DNA of 11,226 nt from Flavobacteriaceae bacterium (GCA_947472705.1 CANJDA010000064.1:1-11226), one strand, 5' to 3'. Positions 1 through 7,320 are shown, counted from the stretch's first letter. Notes: generated from the letters alone by a model not told the origin. Numbers and translations are program-made.

Positions 1-444
1 AATTCGCTTTGGCCTTTACCTTTTGCAACATCATGTTGCGGAATTGAGTTTATGGCCACTATGGCTTCTCATTATGATTTAGCGCGCTTTGGTTCTGAAA
101 GGGTAAGTTTCTCTCCACGTCAAGCCGATATGTTGATGGTAATGGGAACAATATCAAAAAAAATGGCGCCTATATTACGACAAGTTTACGAGCAAATGTC
201 AGAACCTCGTTGGGTTATTGCTGTTGGTGCTTGTGCATCTTCTGGTGGTGTTTTTGACACATACTCTGTTTTACAAGGTATTGACAAAGTAATTCCAGTA
301 GACGTTTATGTTCCGGGTTGCCCGCCAAGACCTGAGCAAATTGTGCAAGGTGTAATGCAATTGCAAGAATTGGTGAAAAACGAATCCGTTCGTCGAAGAA
401 ACTCACCAGAATACAAAGAATTATTAGCTTCTTATAACCTATAA
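1..444 (+). CDS. nuoB: NADH-quinone oxidoreductase subunit B, 5'-partial
   Basis: This peripheral Q-module subunit carries [4Fe-4S] cluster N2, the last electron carrier before quinone. The reading frame is open from base 1, and 147 codons plus stop are visible. The first in-frame ATG (base 52) is internal, because conserved sequence (SLWPLPFATSCCGIEF) lies upstream of it. Four candidate N2 ligands are present: the adjacent pair Cys12-Cys13 of the visible fragment, Cys78 in GACASSGG and Cys107 in PGCPPRP. Their spacing (66 and then 29 residues) matches the Thermus subunit (Cys45/46, 111, 140), which suggests that about 33 N-terminal residues lie outside the window. nuoC follows after one base. 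nuoA is expected upstream but cannot be seen. The identification is secure; the true start is unknown. Confidence 0.97.
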   Translation, partial: NSLWPLPFATSCCGIEFMATMASHYDLARFGSERVSFSPRQADMLMVMGTISKKMAPILRQVYEQMSEPRWVIAVGACASSGGVFDTYSVLQGIDKVIPVDVYVPGCPPRPEQIVQGVMQLQELVKNESVRRRNSPEYKELLASYNL

Positions 445-445
445 T

Positions 446-985
446 ATGGCTTTAGAAACAGCTTTTATACAAGAAAAATTGTCTCAAGCGTTTGGCAACA
501 ATGTGCTGAATTTTGAAATGAAACGCGATATTTTCACTTTCGAGGCAACCCCTGAAACTATTCACGAAGTAATTCGCTTTTTGAAAGAGCAAGAAGATCT
601 AAACTTTCATTTTTTAACGGATTTAACTGGGATTCATTTTCCAGATAATGACGAAACACACCAATTTTCAGTAGTGTATCAATTGCACAACTGGATTGAA
701 AACGTGAGAATCAGAGTAAAAACCTATTTGTCAGATCCCGCAGAAATAGAAACTGTTACTGATTTGTTTCTTTGTGCCAATTGGATGGAAAGAGAAGCTT
801 GGGATTTCTTTGGAATCAATTTTAAAGGGCATCCACAATTGAAACGAATTTTGAATATGGACGAAATGGTTTCTCATCCTATGCGAAAAGAATTCCCAAT
901 GGAAGACAGCGGAAGAACGGATAAAGATGACCGTTTCTTTGGAAGAACACCAGTAAAAAGTCAAATGGATAACTCAACATTATAA
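446..985 (+). CDS. nuoC: NADH-quinone oxidoreductase subunit C (30 kDa subunit)
   Basis: This soluble structural subunit of the complex I connecting module packs against NuoD and carries no cofactor. The 179-residue protein contains the 30-kDa-subunit signature at about residues 115-136 (EREAWDFFGINFKGHP followed by QLKRIL). A conserved Arg-Lys-Glu-Phe-Pro stretch follows shortly after. The length is typical for a stand-alone NuoC. The gene is not fused to nuoD, unlike the fused nuoCD of E. coli. The ATG lies one base after the nuoB stop and no Shine-Dalgarno motif is visible, but there is an A at -3. The nuoD ATG abuts the nuoC stop with no spacer, so translation is probably coupled. Confidence 0.97.
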   Translation: MALETAFIQEKLSQAFGNNVLNFEMKRDIFTFEATPETIHEVIRFLKEQEDLNFHFLTDLTGIHFPDNDETHQFSVVYQLHNWIENVRIRVKTYLSDPAEIETVTDLFLCANWMEREAWDFFGINFKGHPQLKRILNMDEMVSHPMRKEFPMEDSGRTDKDDRFFGRTPVKSQMDNSTL

Positions 986-2221
986 ATGTCAGATTTATTA
1001 TTACCACCAGAGCATCGCTATGCTAAAATCATAGAGCAAACCCGAAATGAAGACGGAAGCGAATTTTCTATCTTAAATTTAGGACCAACACACCCGGCCA
1101 CTCACGGAATTTTCCAAAACATCTTATTGATGGATGGAGAAAGAATCTTGGATGCAGAACCTACAGTAGGATACATTCACCGTGCTTTCGAAAAAATCGC
1201 CGAAAACCGTCCGTTTTACCAAATCAACGTGTTGACAGACCGTATGAACTATTGTTCTTCGCCTATCAATAATATGGCTTGGTGGATGACTGTAGAGAAA
1301 TTATTAAATATTGAAGTGCCAAAAAGAGCTCAATATTTAAGAGTTATCGTGATGGAGTTGGCCAGAATTACAGACCACTTGATTTGCAATTCAATTTTAG
1401 GCGTGGATACCGGAGCTTATACAGGATTCTTATATGTATTCCAATTCAGAGAAAAAGTATACGAGATTTATGAAGAAATTTGTGGTGCTCGTTTAACAAC
1501 CAATATGGGAAGAATTGGTGGTTTTGAAAGAGATTGGTCTGAAGAAGCCTTTAAAAAATTAGATGTTTTCTTAACTGATTTCCCTATCGCTTGGAAAGAA
1601 TTCGAAAACCTATTTGAAAGAAACAGAATCTTTATTGACAGAACGGTTAATGTTGGTCCGATTACTGCTGAAAAAGCAATGCAATACGGATTAACAGGTC
1701 CAAATCTTCGTGCAGCTGGAATTGATTATGACGTTCGTAAAGCAGCTCCATATTCATCGTATGAAGATTTTGAATTTGATGTTCCTGTTGGAAAATCAGG
1801 TGATACTTATGACCGTTTCTGTGTACGTAATGCCGAGGTTTGGGAAAGTATAAGCATTATAAAACAAGCCTTAGCCAAATTACCGGAAGGACCTATTCAC
1901 GCTGATGTTCCTGATTATTATTTGCCTCCAAAAGAAGATGTATATACCAATATGGAAAGCTTGATCTATCACTTCAAAATTGTGATGGGTGAAGTTCCAG
2001 TTCCAGTAGATGAAATATATCACGCTGTAGAAGGTGGAAACGGAGAATTAGGTTTTTATTTAATTACTGATGGAAGCCGTACACCTTACCGTTTGAAATT
2101 CAGAAGACCTTGTTATATTTATTATCAAGCTTACACAGAAATGATTAAAGGAGGAATGTTATCCGACGCAATCGTAATATTATCAAGTTTAAATGTAATT
2201 GCGGGCGAATTAGACGCTTAA
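986..2221 (+). CDS. nuoD: NADH-quinone oxidoreductase subunit D (49 kDa subunit)
   Basis: This peripheral subunit forms most of the quinone-reduction pocket together with NuoB and NuoH, and descends from the large subunit of [NiFe] hydrogenases. The 411-residue protein has the conserved GPTHPATHG loop (33-41), IHRAFEKIAE (64-73) and TDRMNYCSS (84-92). His40 and Tyr89 sit 49 residues apart, the same spacing as the quinone-headgroup ligands His38/Tyr87 of Thermus Nqo4 and His59/Tyr108 of the bovine 49 kDa subunit. The length is normal. The extreme C-terminus (SSLNVIAGELDA) differs from the common ...D-x-V-x-G-E-x-D-R ending. The ATG directly abuts the nuoC stop (TAAATG), and nuoE follows after 5 bp. 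Confidence 0.98.
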   Translation: MSDLLLPPEHRYAKIIEQTRNEDGSEFSILNLGPTHPATHGIFQNILLMDGERILDAEPTVGYIHRAFEKIAENRPFYQINVLTDRMNYCSSPINNMAWWMTVEKLLNIEVPKRAQYLRVIVMELARITDHLICNSILGVDTGAYTGFLYVFQFREKVYEIYEEICGARLTTNMGRIGGFERDWSEEAFKKLDVFLTDFPIAWKEFENLFERNRIFIDRTVNVGPITAEKAMQYGLTGPNLRAAGIDYDVRKAAPYSSYEDFEFDVPVGKSGDTYDRFCVRNAEVWESISIIKQALAKLPEGPIHADVPDYYLPPKEDVYTNMESLIYHFKIVMGEVPVPVDEIYHAVEGGNGELGFYLITDGSRTPYRLKFRRPCYIYYQAYTEMIKGGMLSDAIVILSSLNVIAGELDA

Positions 2222-2226
2222 GAATT

Positions 2227-2757
2227 ATGGAAAGATCACACATCAAACAAGAGATAAACATCACTGAACCTTTGATGGCTCGCATCAATGAGTTAATCAG
2301 TCATTATCCTGCCGATAAAAAGAAATCAGCGTTATTACCTGTATTGCATGAAGTTCAAGACGCTCACGATAATTGGTTGAGTATTGAATTACAAAACAAA
2401 GTAGCCGAGATTTTAGAAATATTACCAATCGAAGTATACGAAGTAGTTACTTTTTATACGATGTACAACCAAAGACCAATTGGAAAATACATGTTCGAAT
2501 TCTGTCAAACCGCTGCTTGTTGCCAAAACGGTGTAGAAGATTTGATGGATTATACCTGTTCTAAATTGGGTGTAGGTATTGCCGAACCAACTTCTGATGG
2601 TATGTTTGAAGTACGTGGCGTAGAATGTTTAGGTGCTTGTGGTTATGCCCCGATGATGCAGTTGGGTGATTTCTATAAAGAGCATTTAACCAAAGAAAAA
2701 ATCGATCTGCTGATTACTGATTGCAAAGACGGAAAAATCACTTTACACGATAAATAA
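2227..2757 (+). CDS. nuoE: NADH-quinone oxidoreductase subunit E (24 kDa, thioredoxin-like [2Fe-2S])
   Basis: This N-module subunit sits beside NuoF and carries the off-pathway [2Fe-2S] cluster N1a. The 176-residue protein has a helical N-terminal part (about 14-85, including LPIEVYEVVTFYTMYNQ) and then a thioredoxin-like domain. The cluster ligands follow the family pattern C-x4-C ... C-x3-C: Cys93 and Cys98 (CQTAAC), and Cys134 and Cys138 (CLGAC). A further Cys99 adjoins Cys98 and is not a usual ligand. The length is normal. The start has A at -3 and no clear Shine-Dalgarno site. nuoF begins four bases after the stop, as expected for the NuoE-NuoF pair. Confidence 0.97.
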   Translation: MERSHIKQEINITEPLMARINELISHYPADKKKSALLPVLHEVQDAHDNWLSIELQNKVAEILEILPIEVYEVVTFYTMYNQRPIGKYMFEFCQTAACCQNGVEDLMDYTCSKLGVGIAEPTSDGMFEVRGVECLGACGYAPMMQLGDFYKEHLTKEKIDLLITDCKDGKITLHDK

Positions 2758-2761
2758 TATC

Positions 2762-4129
2762 ATGGGAAGAAAAATATTATTAGACAAAATCAACGTTCCG
2801 GGAATTAAAACCTATGAGGTATACCGCAAAGAAGGCGGTTATGCATCGGTAGAAAAAGCCTTGAAAAAAATGACTCCAGATGAAGTAGTCGAAGAAGTAA
2901 AAACTTCAGGTTTACGCGGGCGTGGAGGCGCAGGTTTTCCTGCTGGAATGAAATGGAGCTTTATCGACAAAAAATCAGGCAATCCAAGACATTTGGTGTG
3001 CAATGCCGATGAGTCGGAGCCAGGAACATTCAAGGATCGTTACTTAATGGAATACATTCCTCACTTACTAATAGAAGGAATGATTACGTCGAGTTATGCT
3101 TTGGGAGCAAACCTTTCTTATATCTACATCCGTGGAGAATATATGTGGGTTTACAAAATTTTAGAAAGAGCCATCGCCGAAGCAAAAGCTGCAGGTTGGT
3201 TAGGCAAAAATATATTAGGCTCAGGTTACGATTTGGATTTATATGTACAAATTGGAGGCGGTGCTTATATCTGCGGAGAGGAAACTGCGCTAATTGAAAG
3301 TTTGGAAGGAAATCGTGGAAACCCAAGATTAAAACCACCATTCCCAGCCGTTAAAGGACTTTGGCAAAATCCAACCGTAGTGAACAATGTTGAAACGATT
3401 GCGGCTGTACCATGGATTGTCAACAATTCAGGTGCTGATTATGCCGGAATTGGAATAGGTCGTTCTACTGGGACTAAATTAATTTCGGCTTCTGGAAACA
3501 TCAAAAACCAAGGCGTTTACGAAATTGAATTAGGTGTTTCTGTATACGAATTTATGAATTCTGATGAATATTGTGGCGGAATGCAAACCGACAGACCTTT
3601 GAAAGCTTTAGTTCCAGGAGGTTCTTCTGTGCCAATTCTTCCAGCCAATTTAATCTACAAAACCGCTACAGGCGAAGACCGTTTGATGACTTATGAAAGT
3701 TTATCCGATGGCGGCTTTGCAACAGGTTCCATGTTAGGTTCAGGTGGATTTATCGTCTATGATGACCGAGCTTGTATCGTTCGTAATACATGGAATTTCG
3801 CAAGATTTTACCACCACGAAAGCTGTGGTCAATGTACCCCTTGTCGTGAAGGAACTGGTTGGTTAGAAAAAGTATTGCACAGAATCGAAAACGGACATGG
3901 ACGCGAAGAGGACATCGAATTGTTATGGAGCATCCAATCCAAAATTGAAGGAAACACCATTTGTCCTTTAGGAGATGCTGCTTCATGGCCTGTGGCTGCT
4001 GCTATTCGTCACTTTAAAGAAGAATTCGAATATCATATTCGTTTCCCAGAGAAAGTAAAAAACAGAGATCACTTTGTAGCGGAACCTTTTGAAAAAGTAA
4101 AGCATTTAGTGGCCAAACAAGAAATATAA
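2762..4129 (+). CDS. nuoF: NADH-quinone oxidoreductase subunit F (51 kDa, NADH- and FMN-binding)
   Basis: This is the catalytic entry subunit. It oxidises NADH via FMN and passes electrons to [4Fe-4S] cluster N3. In order, the 455-residue protein shows the glycine-rich GRGGAGFPAGMKW (53-65), CNADESEPGTFKDR (80-93), GGGAYICGEETALIESLEG (165-183) and GNPRLKPPFP (186-195), which together form the FMN/NADH pocket. A SLBB-like segment follows. N3 has ligands Cys355, Cys358 and Cys361 (ESCGQCTPCREG) and Cys401 (TICPLGDA). All hallmark residues are present and the length is normal. The presence of nuoE, nuoF and nuoG shows that this complex is built to take electrons from NADH, rather than from ferredoxin or F420 as in truncated complexes. 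A lies at -3 of the ATG; the next gene starts 18 bp after the stop. Confidence 0.98.
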   Translation: MGRKILLDKINVPGIKTYEVYRKEGGYASVEKALKKMTPDEVVEEVKTSGLRGRGGAGFPAGMKWSFIDKKSGNPRHLVCNADESEPGTFKDRYLMEYIPHLLIEGMITSSYALGANLSYIYIRGEYMWVYKILERAIAEAKAAGWLGKNILGSGYDLDLYVQIGGGAYICGEETALIESLEGNRGNPRLKPPFPAVKGLWQNPTVVNNVETIAAVPWIVNNSGADYAGIGIGRSTGTKLISASGNIKNQGVYEIELGVSVYEFMNSDEYCGGMQTDRPLKALVPGGSSVPILPANLIYKTATGEDRLMTYESLSDGGFATGSMLGSGGFIVYDDRACIVRNTWNFARFYHHESCGQCTPCREGTGWLEKVLHRIENGHGREEDIELLWSIQSKIEGNTICPLGDAASWPVAAAIRHFKEEFEYHIRFPEKVKNRDHFVAEPFEKVKHLVAKQEI

Positions 4130-4147
4130 AGATTAGAATTTCATACA

Positions 4148-5197
4148 ATGAAAGTAACCATAGACGGTCAAGAAATTGAAGTAGAAGCAGGAACAACTAT
4201 CCTGCAAGCTGCTCGTATGATTGGTGGAGAATCGGTTCCGCCAGCCATGTGTTATTATTCGAAACTTAAAGGAACCGGTGGTAAATGCCGTTGTTGTTTG
4301 GTAGATGTTACCAAAGGAAGTGAAGCCGACCCAAGGCCAATGCCAAAACTAGTTGCTTCATGTGTAACTGGTTGTCAAGACGGAATGGAAGTAGCCAGCA
4401 AAGGTTCGGACCGTGTTTTTGAAGCTCGCAAAGCAGTAACGGAATTTCTTTTAATCAATCACCCTTTAGATTGTCCAGTTTGTGACCAAGCAGGCGAGTG
4501 TGATTTGCAGAATTTAAGCTTCGAGCACGGAAAATTACAACAGCGTTTTATTGAAGAAAAAAGAACTTTTGAACCTGAAGACATTGGAGACAAAATTCAA
4601 TTGCACATGAATCGTTGTATTGTTTGCCAACGTTGTGTAGAAGTAGCAGATCAATTGACTGACAAAAGAGTTCACGGAGTCTTAAACCGTGGAGACCACT
4701 CTCAAATTTCAACTTGTATATCAACCGCTATTGACAATGAATTCTCCGGAAATATGATTGATGTTTGTCCAGTTGGAGCTTTAACCGATAAGACGTTCCG
4801 ATTCAAATCAAGAGTTTGGTTTAACAAGCCTTTTAATGCCCACAGAGATTGTGATAAATGTTGCGGAAAAACTACCGTTTGGATGTTTGGAAACGAGATA
4901 CAAAGAGTAACAGCTCGTAAAGACGAATACCACGAAGTAGAAGAGTTCATCTGTAACACTTGTCGTTTCGACAAAAAAGACGTGGCGGATTGGGTAATTG
5001 AAGGCCCTCGTAAATTCGAAAAAGATTCGGTTATCAACCAAAACAAACATTACGGAAAATTAGATTCAGTAGTCATCGATACTGAAAAAGGCATCCTTCA
5101 AGGTAGAGATATCGATCGTAAAAAAATCAGTATGACCGAGATTGATTACAACGAAAAAATAGACGGTAACCCAGTAAACGAAAAGAAAAATGGATAG
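4148..5197 (+). CDS. nuoG: NADH-quinone oxidoreductase subunit G, short form without the molybdopterin-oxidoreductase-like domain
   Basis: This N-module subunit carries Fe-S clusters linking NuoF to NuoI. It has 349 residues, against roughly 680-910 for the long NuoG of many bacteria and mitochondria. The N-terminal [2Fe-2S] domain has N1b ligands Cys35, Cys47, Cys50 and Cys72. The His-Cys3 domain (N5) has His105, Cys109, Cys112 and Cys118 in NHPLDCPVCDQAGEC. The N4 domain has Cys157, Cys160, Cys163 (MNRCIVCQRC) and Cys207 (CPVGALT). A remnant of the next 4Fe-4S domain follows (215-275), with Cys235, 238, 239, 269 and 272 in a non-standard pattern. The protein then ends in a Lys/Asp-rich hydrophilic tail. 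The reading frame overlaps nuoH by 8 bp, so this is a natural short end and not a visible frameshift. There are nineteen cysteines; eleven, plus His105, are explained by N1b, N4 and N5. Confidence 0.94.
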   Translation: MKVTIDGQEIEVEAGTTILQAARMIGGESVPPAMCYYSKLKGTGGKCRCCLVDVTKGSEADPRPMPKLVASCVTGCQDGMEVASKGSDRVFEARKAVTEFLLINHPLDCPVCDQAGECDLQNLSFEHGKLQQRFIEEKRTFEPEDIGDKIQLHMNRCIVCQRCVEVADQLTDKRVHGVLNRGDHSQISTCISTAIDNEFSGNMIDVCPVGALTDKTFRFKSRVWFNKPFNAHRDCDKCCGKTTVWMFGNEIQRVTARKDEYHEVEEFICNTCRFDKKDVADWVIEGPRKFEKDSVINQNKHYGKLDSVVIDTEKGILQGRDIDRKKISMTEIDYNEKIDGNPVNEKKNG

Positions 5198-6245
5198 TGC
5201 CTTTATTATAGAAAAAAGCGTATTAATTGTTGTGGTGTTTGCCGTGACGATGATTATGGCAATGTATTCCACTTGGGCGGAACGAAAAGTAGCGGCTTAT
5301 TTGCAAGATCGTGTTGGGCCAAACCGTGCCGGTTGGGGGGGCTTATTACAACCACTTGCCGACGGTATGAAATTATTTGCCAAAGAAGAATTTGAACCAG
5401 ATACCAAAAATAAATTCCTCTTCTTTTTAGGACCAGCTATTGCAATGAGCGCTGCGTTAATGACCAGTGCTGTTATACCATGGGGTGATAAATTAGAAAT
5501 TTTTGGAAGAACTGTTCAACTACAAGCTACCGATACAGATAGTGCTTTATTATACATTTTTGCTGTAGTGTCTATTGGCGTTTACGGTATCATGATTGGA
5601 GGTTGGGCTTCGAACAACAAATTCTCGTTGATGGGTGCAGTTCGTGCCGCTTCGCAAATGGTTTCTTATGAAGTAGCCATGGGATTATCTATGATAGCTT
5701 TGTTGATGATGACTGGTACTTTGAGTTTAAAAGAAATTTCGGCTCAACAACATGGTTTGCATTGGAATGTTTTCTATCAACCGTTGTCGTTTTTAATCTT
5801 TTTGATTTGTGCTTTCGCCGAAACCAACCGAACACCTTTCGACTTAGCGGAATGTGAATCGGAATTAATTGGAGGTTATCATACCGAATACTCTTCCATG
5901 AAAATGGGATTCTACTTGTTTGCGGAATATGCTAATATGTTTATTTCTTCTACTATTATTGCTGTTTTATTCTTCGGAGGATACAACTATCCGGGAATGG
6001 GTTGGGCAGTAGAACATTTGGGGGTTAATATTGCCAACGTAATTGGAATTGCCGCATTATTTGCCAAATTGTGTTTCTTCATCTTCTTCTTTATGTGGAT
6101 CAGATGGACGATACCACGTTTTAGATACGATCAATTGATGAATTTAGGTTGGAAGATTTTAATTCCGCTTTCCATCGTCAATATTATGATCGTAGGAATT
6201 GTGCTTTTAAGAAGTGAAATTTTTGCCTTTTTTGGATTTAAATAG
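5190..6245 (+). CDS. nuoH: NADH-quinone oxidoreductase subunit H (membrane anchor, ND1-like)
   Basis: This integral membrane subunit joins the peripheral arm to the membrane arm and forms the entrance of the quinone channel and the first part of the proton path. The 351-residue protein has about eight hydrophobic segments, the first at roughly 10-30 and the last at roughly 322-345. ND1 signature 1 is at about 31-51 (ERKVAAYLQDRVGPNR and following). Signature 2 is at about 211-234 (ETNRTPFDLAECESELIGGY, then HTEYS), with the acidic residues Glu211, Asp218, Glu221, Glu223, Glu225 and Glu233. The ATG lies within the last codons of nuoG (8-bp overlap) after an A-rich stretch with no Shine-Dalgarno motif. 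Codons 49-51 contain a run of seven Gs. Confidence 0.98.
   Translation: MDSAFIIEKSVLIVVVFAVTMIMAMYSTWAERKVAAYLQDRVGPNRAGWGGLLQPLADGMKLFAKEEFEPDTKNKFLFFLGPAIAMSAALMTSAVIPWGDKLEIFGRTVQLQATDTDSALLYIFAVVSIGVYGIMIGGWASNNKFSLMGAVRAASQMVSYEVAMGLSMIALLMMTGTLSLKEISAQQHGLHWNVFYQPLSFLIFLICAFAETNRTPFDLAECESELIGGYHTEYSSMKMGFYLFAEYANMFISSTIIAVLFFGGYNYPGMGWAVEHLGVNIANVIGIAALFAKLCFFIFFFMWIRWTIPRFRYDQLMNLGWKILIPLSIVNIMIVGIVLLRSEIFAFFGFK
5335..5341 (+). repeat. Seven-G homopolymer inside nuoH
   Basis: The bases of codons 49-51 of nuoH (tgg ggg ggc, encoding Trp-Gly-Gly) form an unbroken run of seven Gs, which stands out in this A+T-rich sequence. The nuoH frame is intact across it, so the run length given is consistent with a functional gene. 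Gly could be encoded without extending the run, so the tract is not forced by the protein. It may be chance. Confidence 0.6.
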
Positions 6246-6247
6246 GA
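6244..6247 (+). promoter_or_regulatory. Possible weak Shine-Dalgarno site for nuoI
   Basis: AGGA overlaps the nuoH stop codon (TAG) and stands nine bases before the nuoI ATG. It is one of only two purine-rich SD-like motifs at usable spacing that I noticed before the starts in this window. Bacteroidota generally make little use of such sites, and nuoI also has A at -3, so the motif may be incidental. Confidence 0.3.
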
Positions 6248-6256
6248 AAAGAAATT

Positions 6257-6802
6257 ATGTCAGCAACTATACAAAATATATCATTATCAGGCCATAAAAA
6301 GCAGGTTTCTAATAAGGAAATGACCTTTTTAGAAAGAATGTACCTAATGGCTATTTTTAAAGGGTTATGGATTACCATTAAACACTTTTTCAGAAAAAAA
6401 GCAACTATACATTATCCTGAGCAAGTGCGTGAATTCAGTCCGGTATATCGTGGGCAACATATGTTGAAACGCGATGAACAAGGTCGCGAAAACTGTACCG
6501 CTTGTGGTTTATGTGCTTTGTCTTGTCCGGCGGAAGCCATAACAATGAAGGCCGCTGAACGCAAAAAAGGCGAAGAACATTTATACCGTGAAGAGAAATA
6601 TGCTGAAATCTATGAAATTAACATGTTGCGTTGTATTTTCTGTGGCTTGTGTGAAGAAGCTTGTCCGAAAGACGCAATTTACTTAACTATTTCTAAAGAA
6701 TTGGTTCCGGCAAGTTACGAAAGAGAAGATTTCATTTTCGGAAAAGATAAATTGGTTATGCCTATGGAAATGACTTTGGCAAACACTAAAAAACTGAATT
6801 AA
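6257..6802 (+). CDS. nuoI: NADH-quinone oxidoreductase subunit I (23 kDa, 2x[4Fe-4S])
   Basis: This ferredoxin-like subunit carries clusters N6a and N6b, which relay electrons from NuoG to N2 in NuoB. The 181-residue protein has an N-terminal amphipathic region (about 22-50, LERMYLMAIFKGLWITIKHF) that should lie on the membrane surface next to NuoH. Two classical C-x2-C-x2-C-x3-C-P motifs follow: Cys80, 83, 86, 90 (CTACGLCALSCP) and Cys126, 129, 132, 136 (CIFCGLCEEACP). All eight ligands are intact and the length is normal. nuoH ends 11 bp upstream, and nuoJ starts two bases after the nuoI stop. Confidence 0.97.
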   Translation: MSATIQNISLSGHKKQVSNKEMTFLERMYLMAIFKGLWITIKHFFRKKATIHYPEQVREFSPVYRGQHMLKRDEQGRENCTACGLCALSCPAEAITMKAAERKKGEEHLYREEKYAEIYEINMLRCIFCGLCEEACPKDAIYLTISKELVPASYEREDFIFGKDKLVMPMEMTLANTKKLN

Positions 6803-6804
6803 TT

Positions 6805-7320
6805 ATGTCACCAGTTCAAATCATATTTTACGTTTTAGCTGCCATCACTTTGTCAACGGCATTCTTAACGATTTACAGCAAAAACCCGATTCACAGTGCT
6901 ATTTATTTAGTGATTTGCTTTTTTTCCATTGCGGGTCATTATTTACTATTCAATGCACAATTCTTAGCCATTGTTCACATTATCGTTTACTCGGGGGCTA
7001 TTATGGTGCTCTTCCTGTTTACCATCATGTTAATGAATTTAAATAAAGAAGATGAAGTGCACAAACCCCGCATTACAAGGCTTGGTGCCATTGTAGTCTT
7101 TATAGTATTGAGTATCGTTTTGGTAACCATCTTCATCCATTCCAAAACCATTATGGGTGATTACGACAGTTCGGGTGAAGATTTTCAATCTATTCGTAAA
7201 TTGGGGAATGTATTATTAAATGAGTATATGGTTCCTTTCGAATTTGCTTCTATCCTATTATTAGTAGCGATGATTGGTGTGGTTTTATTGTCTAAAAAAG
7301 AAAAAACAGAGAAAAAATAA
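6805..7320 (+). CDS. nuoJ: NADH-quinone oxidoreductase subunit J (ND6-like)
   Basis: This membrane-arm subunit has about five transmembrane segments (roughly 4-24, 28-49, 53-75, 90-110 and 140-165) in 171 residues. TM3 carries the family hallmark IIVYSGAIMVLFLFTIM with Tyr62, at the position of E. coli NuoJ Tyr59; this is the helix with the pi-bulge thought to switch during coupling. The position of E. coli Glu55, four residues before that Tyr, is His58 here, and residue 52 is Gln. The C-terminus is a short Lys/Glu-rich tail. The stop codon shares its last base with the ATG of nuoK (TAATG), the usual J-K coupling. Confidence 0.95.
   Translation: MSPVQIIFYVLAAITLSTAFLTIYSKNPIHSAIYLVICFFSIAGHYLLFNAQFLAIVHIIVYSGAIMVLFLFTIMLMNLNKEDEVHKPRITRLGAIVVFIVLSIVLVTIFIHSKTIMGDYDSSGEDFQSIRKLGNVLLNEYMVPFEFASILLLVAMIGVVLLSKKEKTEKK

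Noticed and set aside
25..39. Perfect 6-bp inverted repeat with a 3-base loop (GCAACA / TGTTGC).
   Set aside because: It lies over the invariant Cys-Cys codons of nuoB, is short, and has no following T-run, so it is neither a terminator nor a convincing operator.
156..163. A8 run in nuoB giving an A AAA AAA heptamer in the frame suited to -1 frameshifting.
   Set aside because: The zero frame encodes a complete, conserved NuoB C-terminus, and A-rich Lys codons are common in this composition; nothing downstream suggests a frameshifted product.
4130..4147. Largest gap between genes (18 bp, before nuoG) as a possible internal promoter or processing site.
   Set aside because: It is too short and shows no convincing Bacteroidota promoter elements or hairpin.
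4702..5046. Open reading frame of 114 codons on the minus strand.
   Set aside because: It lies entirely opposite conserved nuoG coding sequence and its translation looks unstructured and unfamiliar.
4148..5197. nuoG as a pseudogene or frameshifted gene because it is about half the usual length.
   Set aside because: All ligands of N1b, N4 and N5 are intact, the frame is clean, and the stop sits in a normal short overlap with nuoH, so a functional short NuoG is the better reading.
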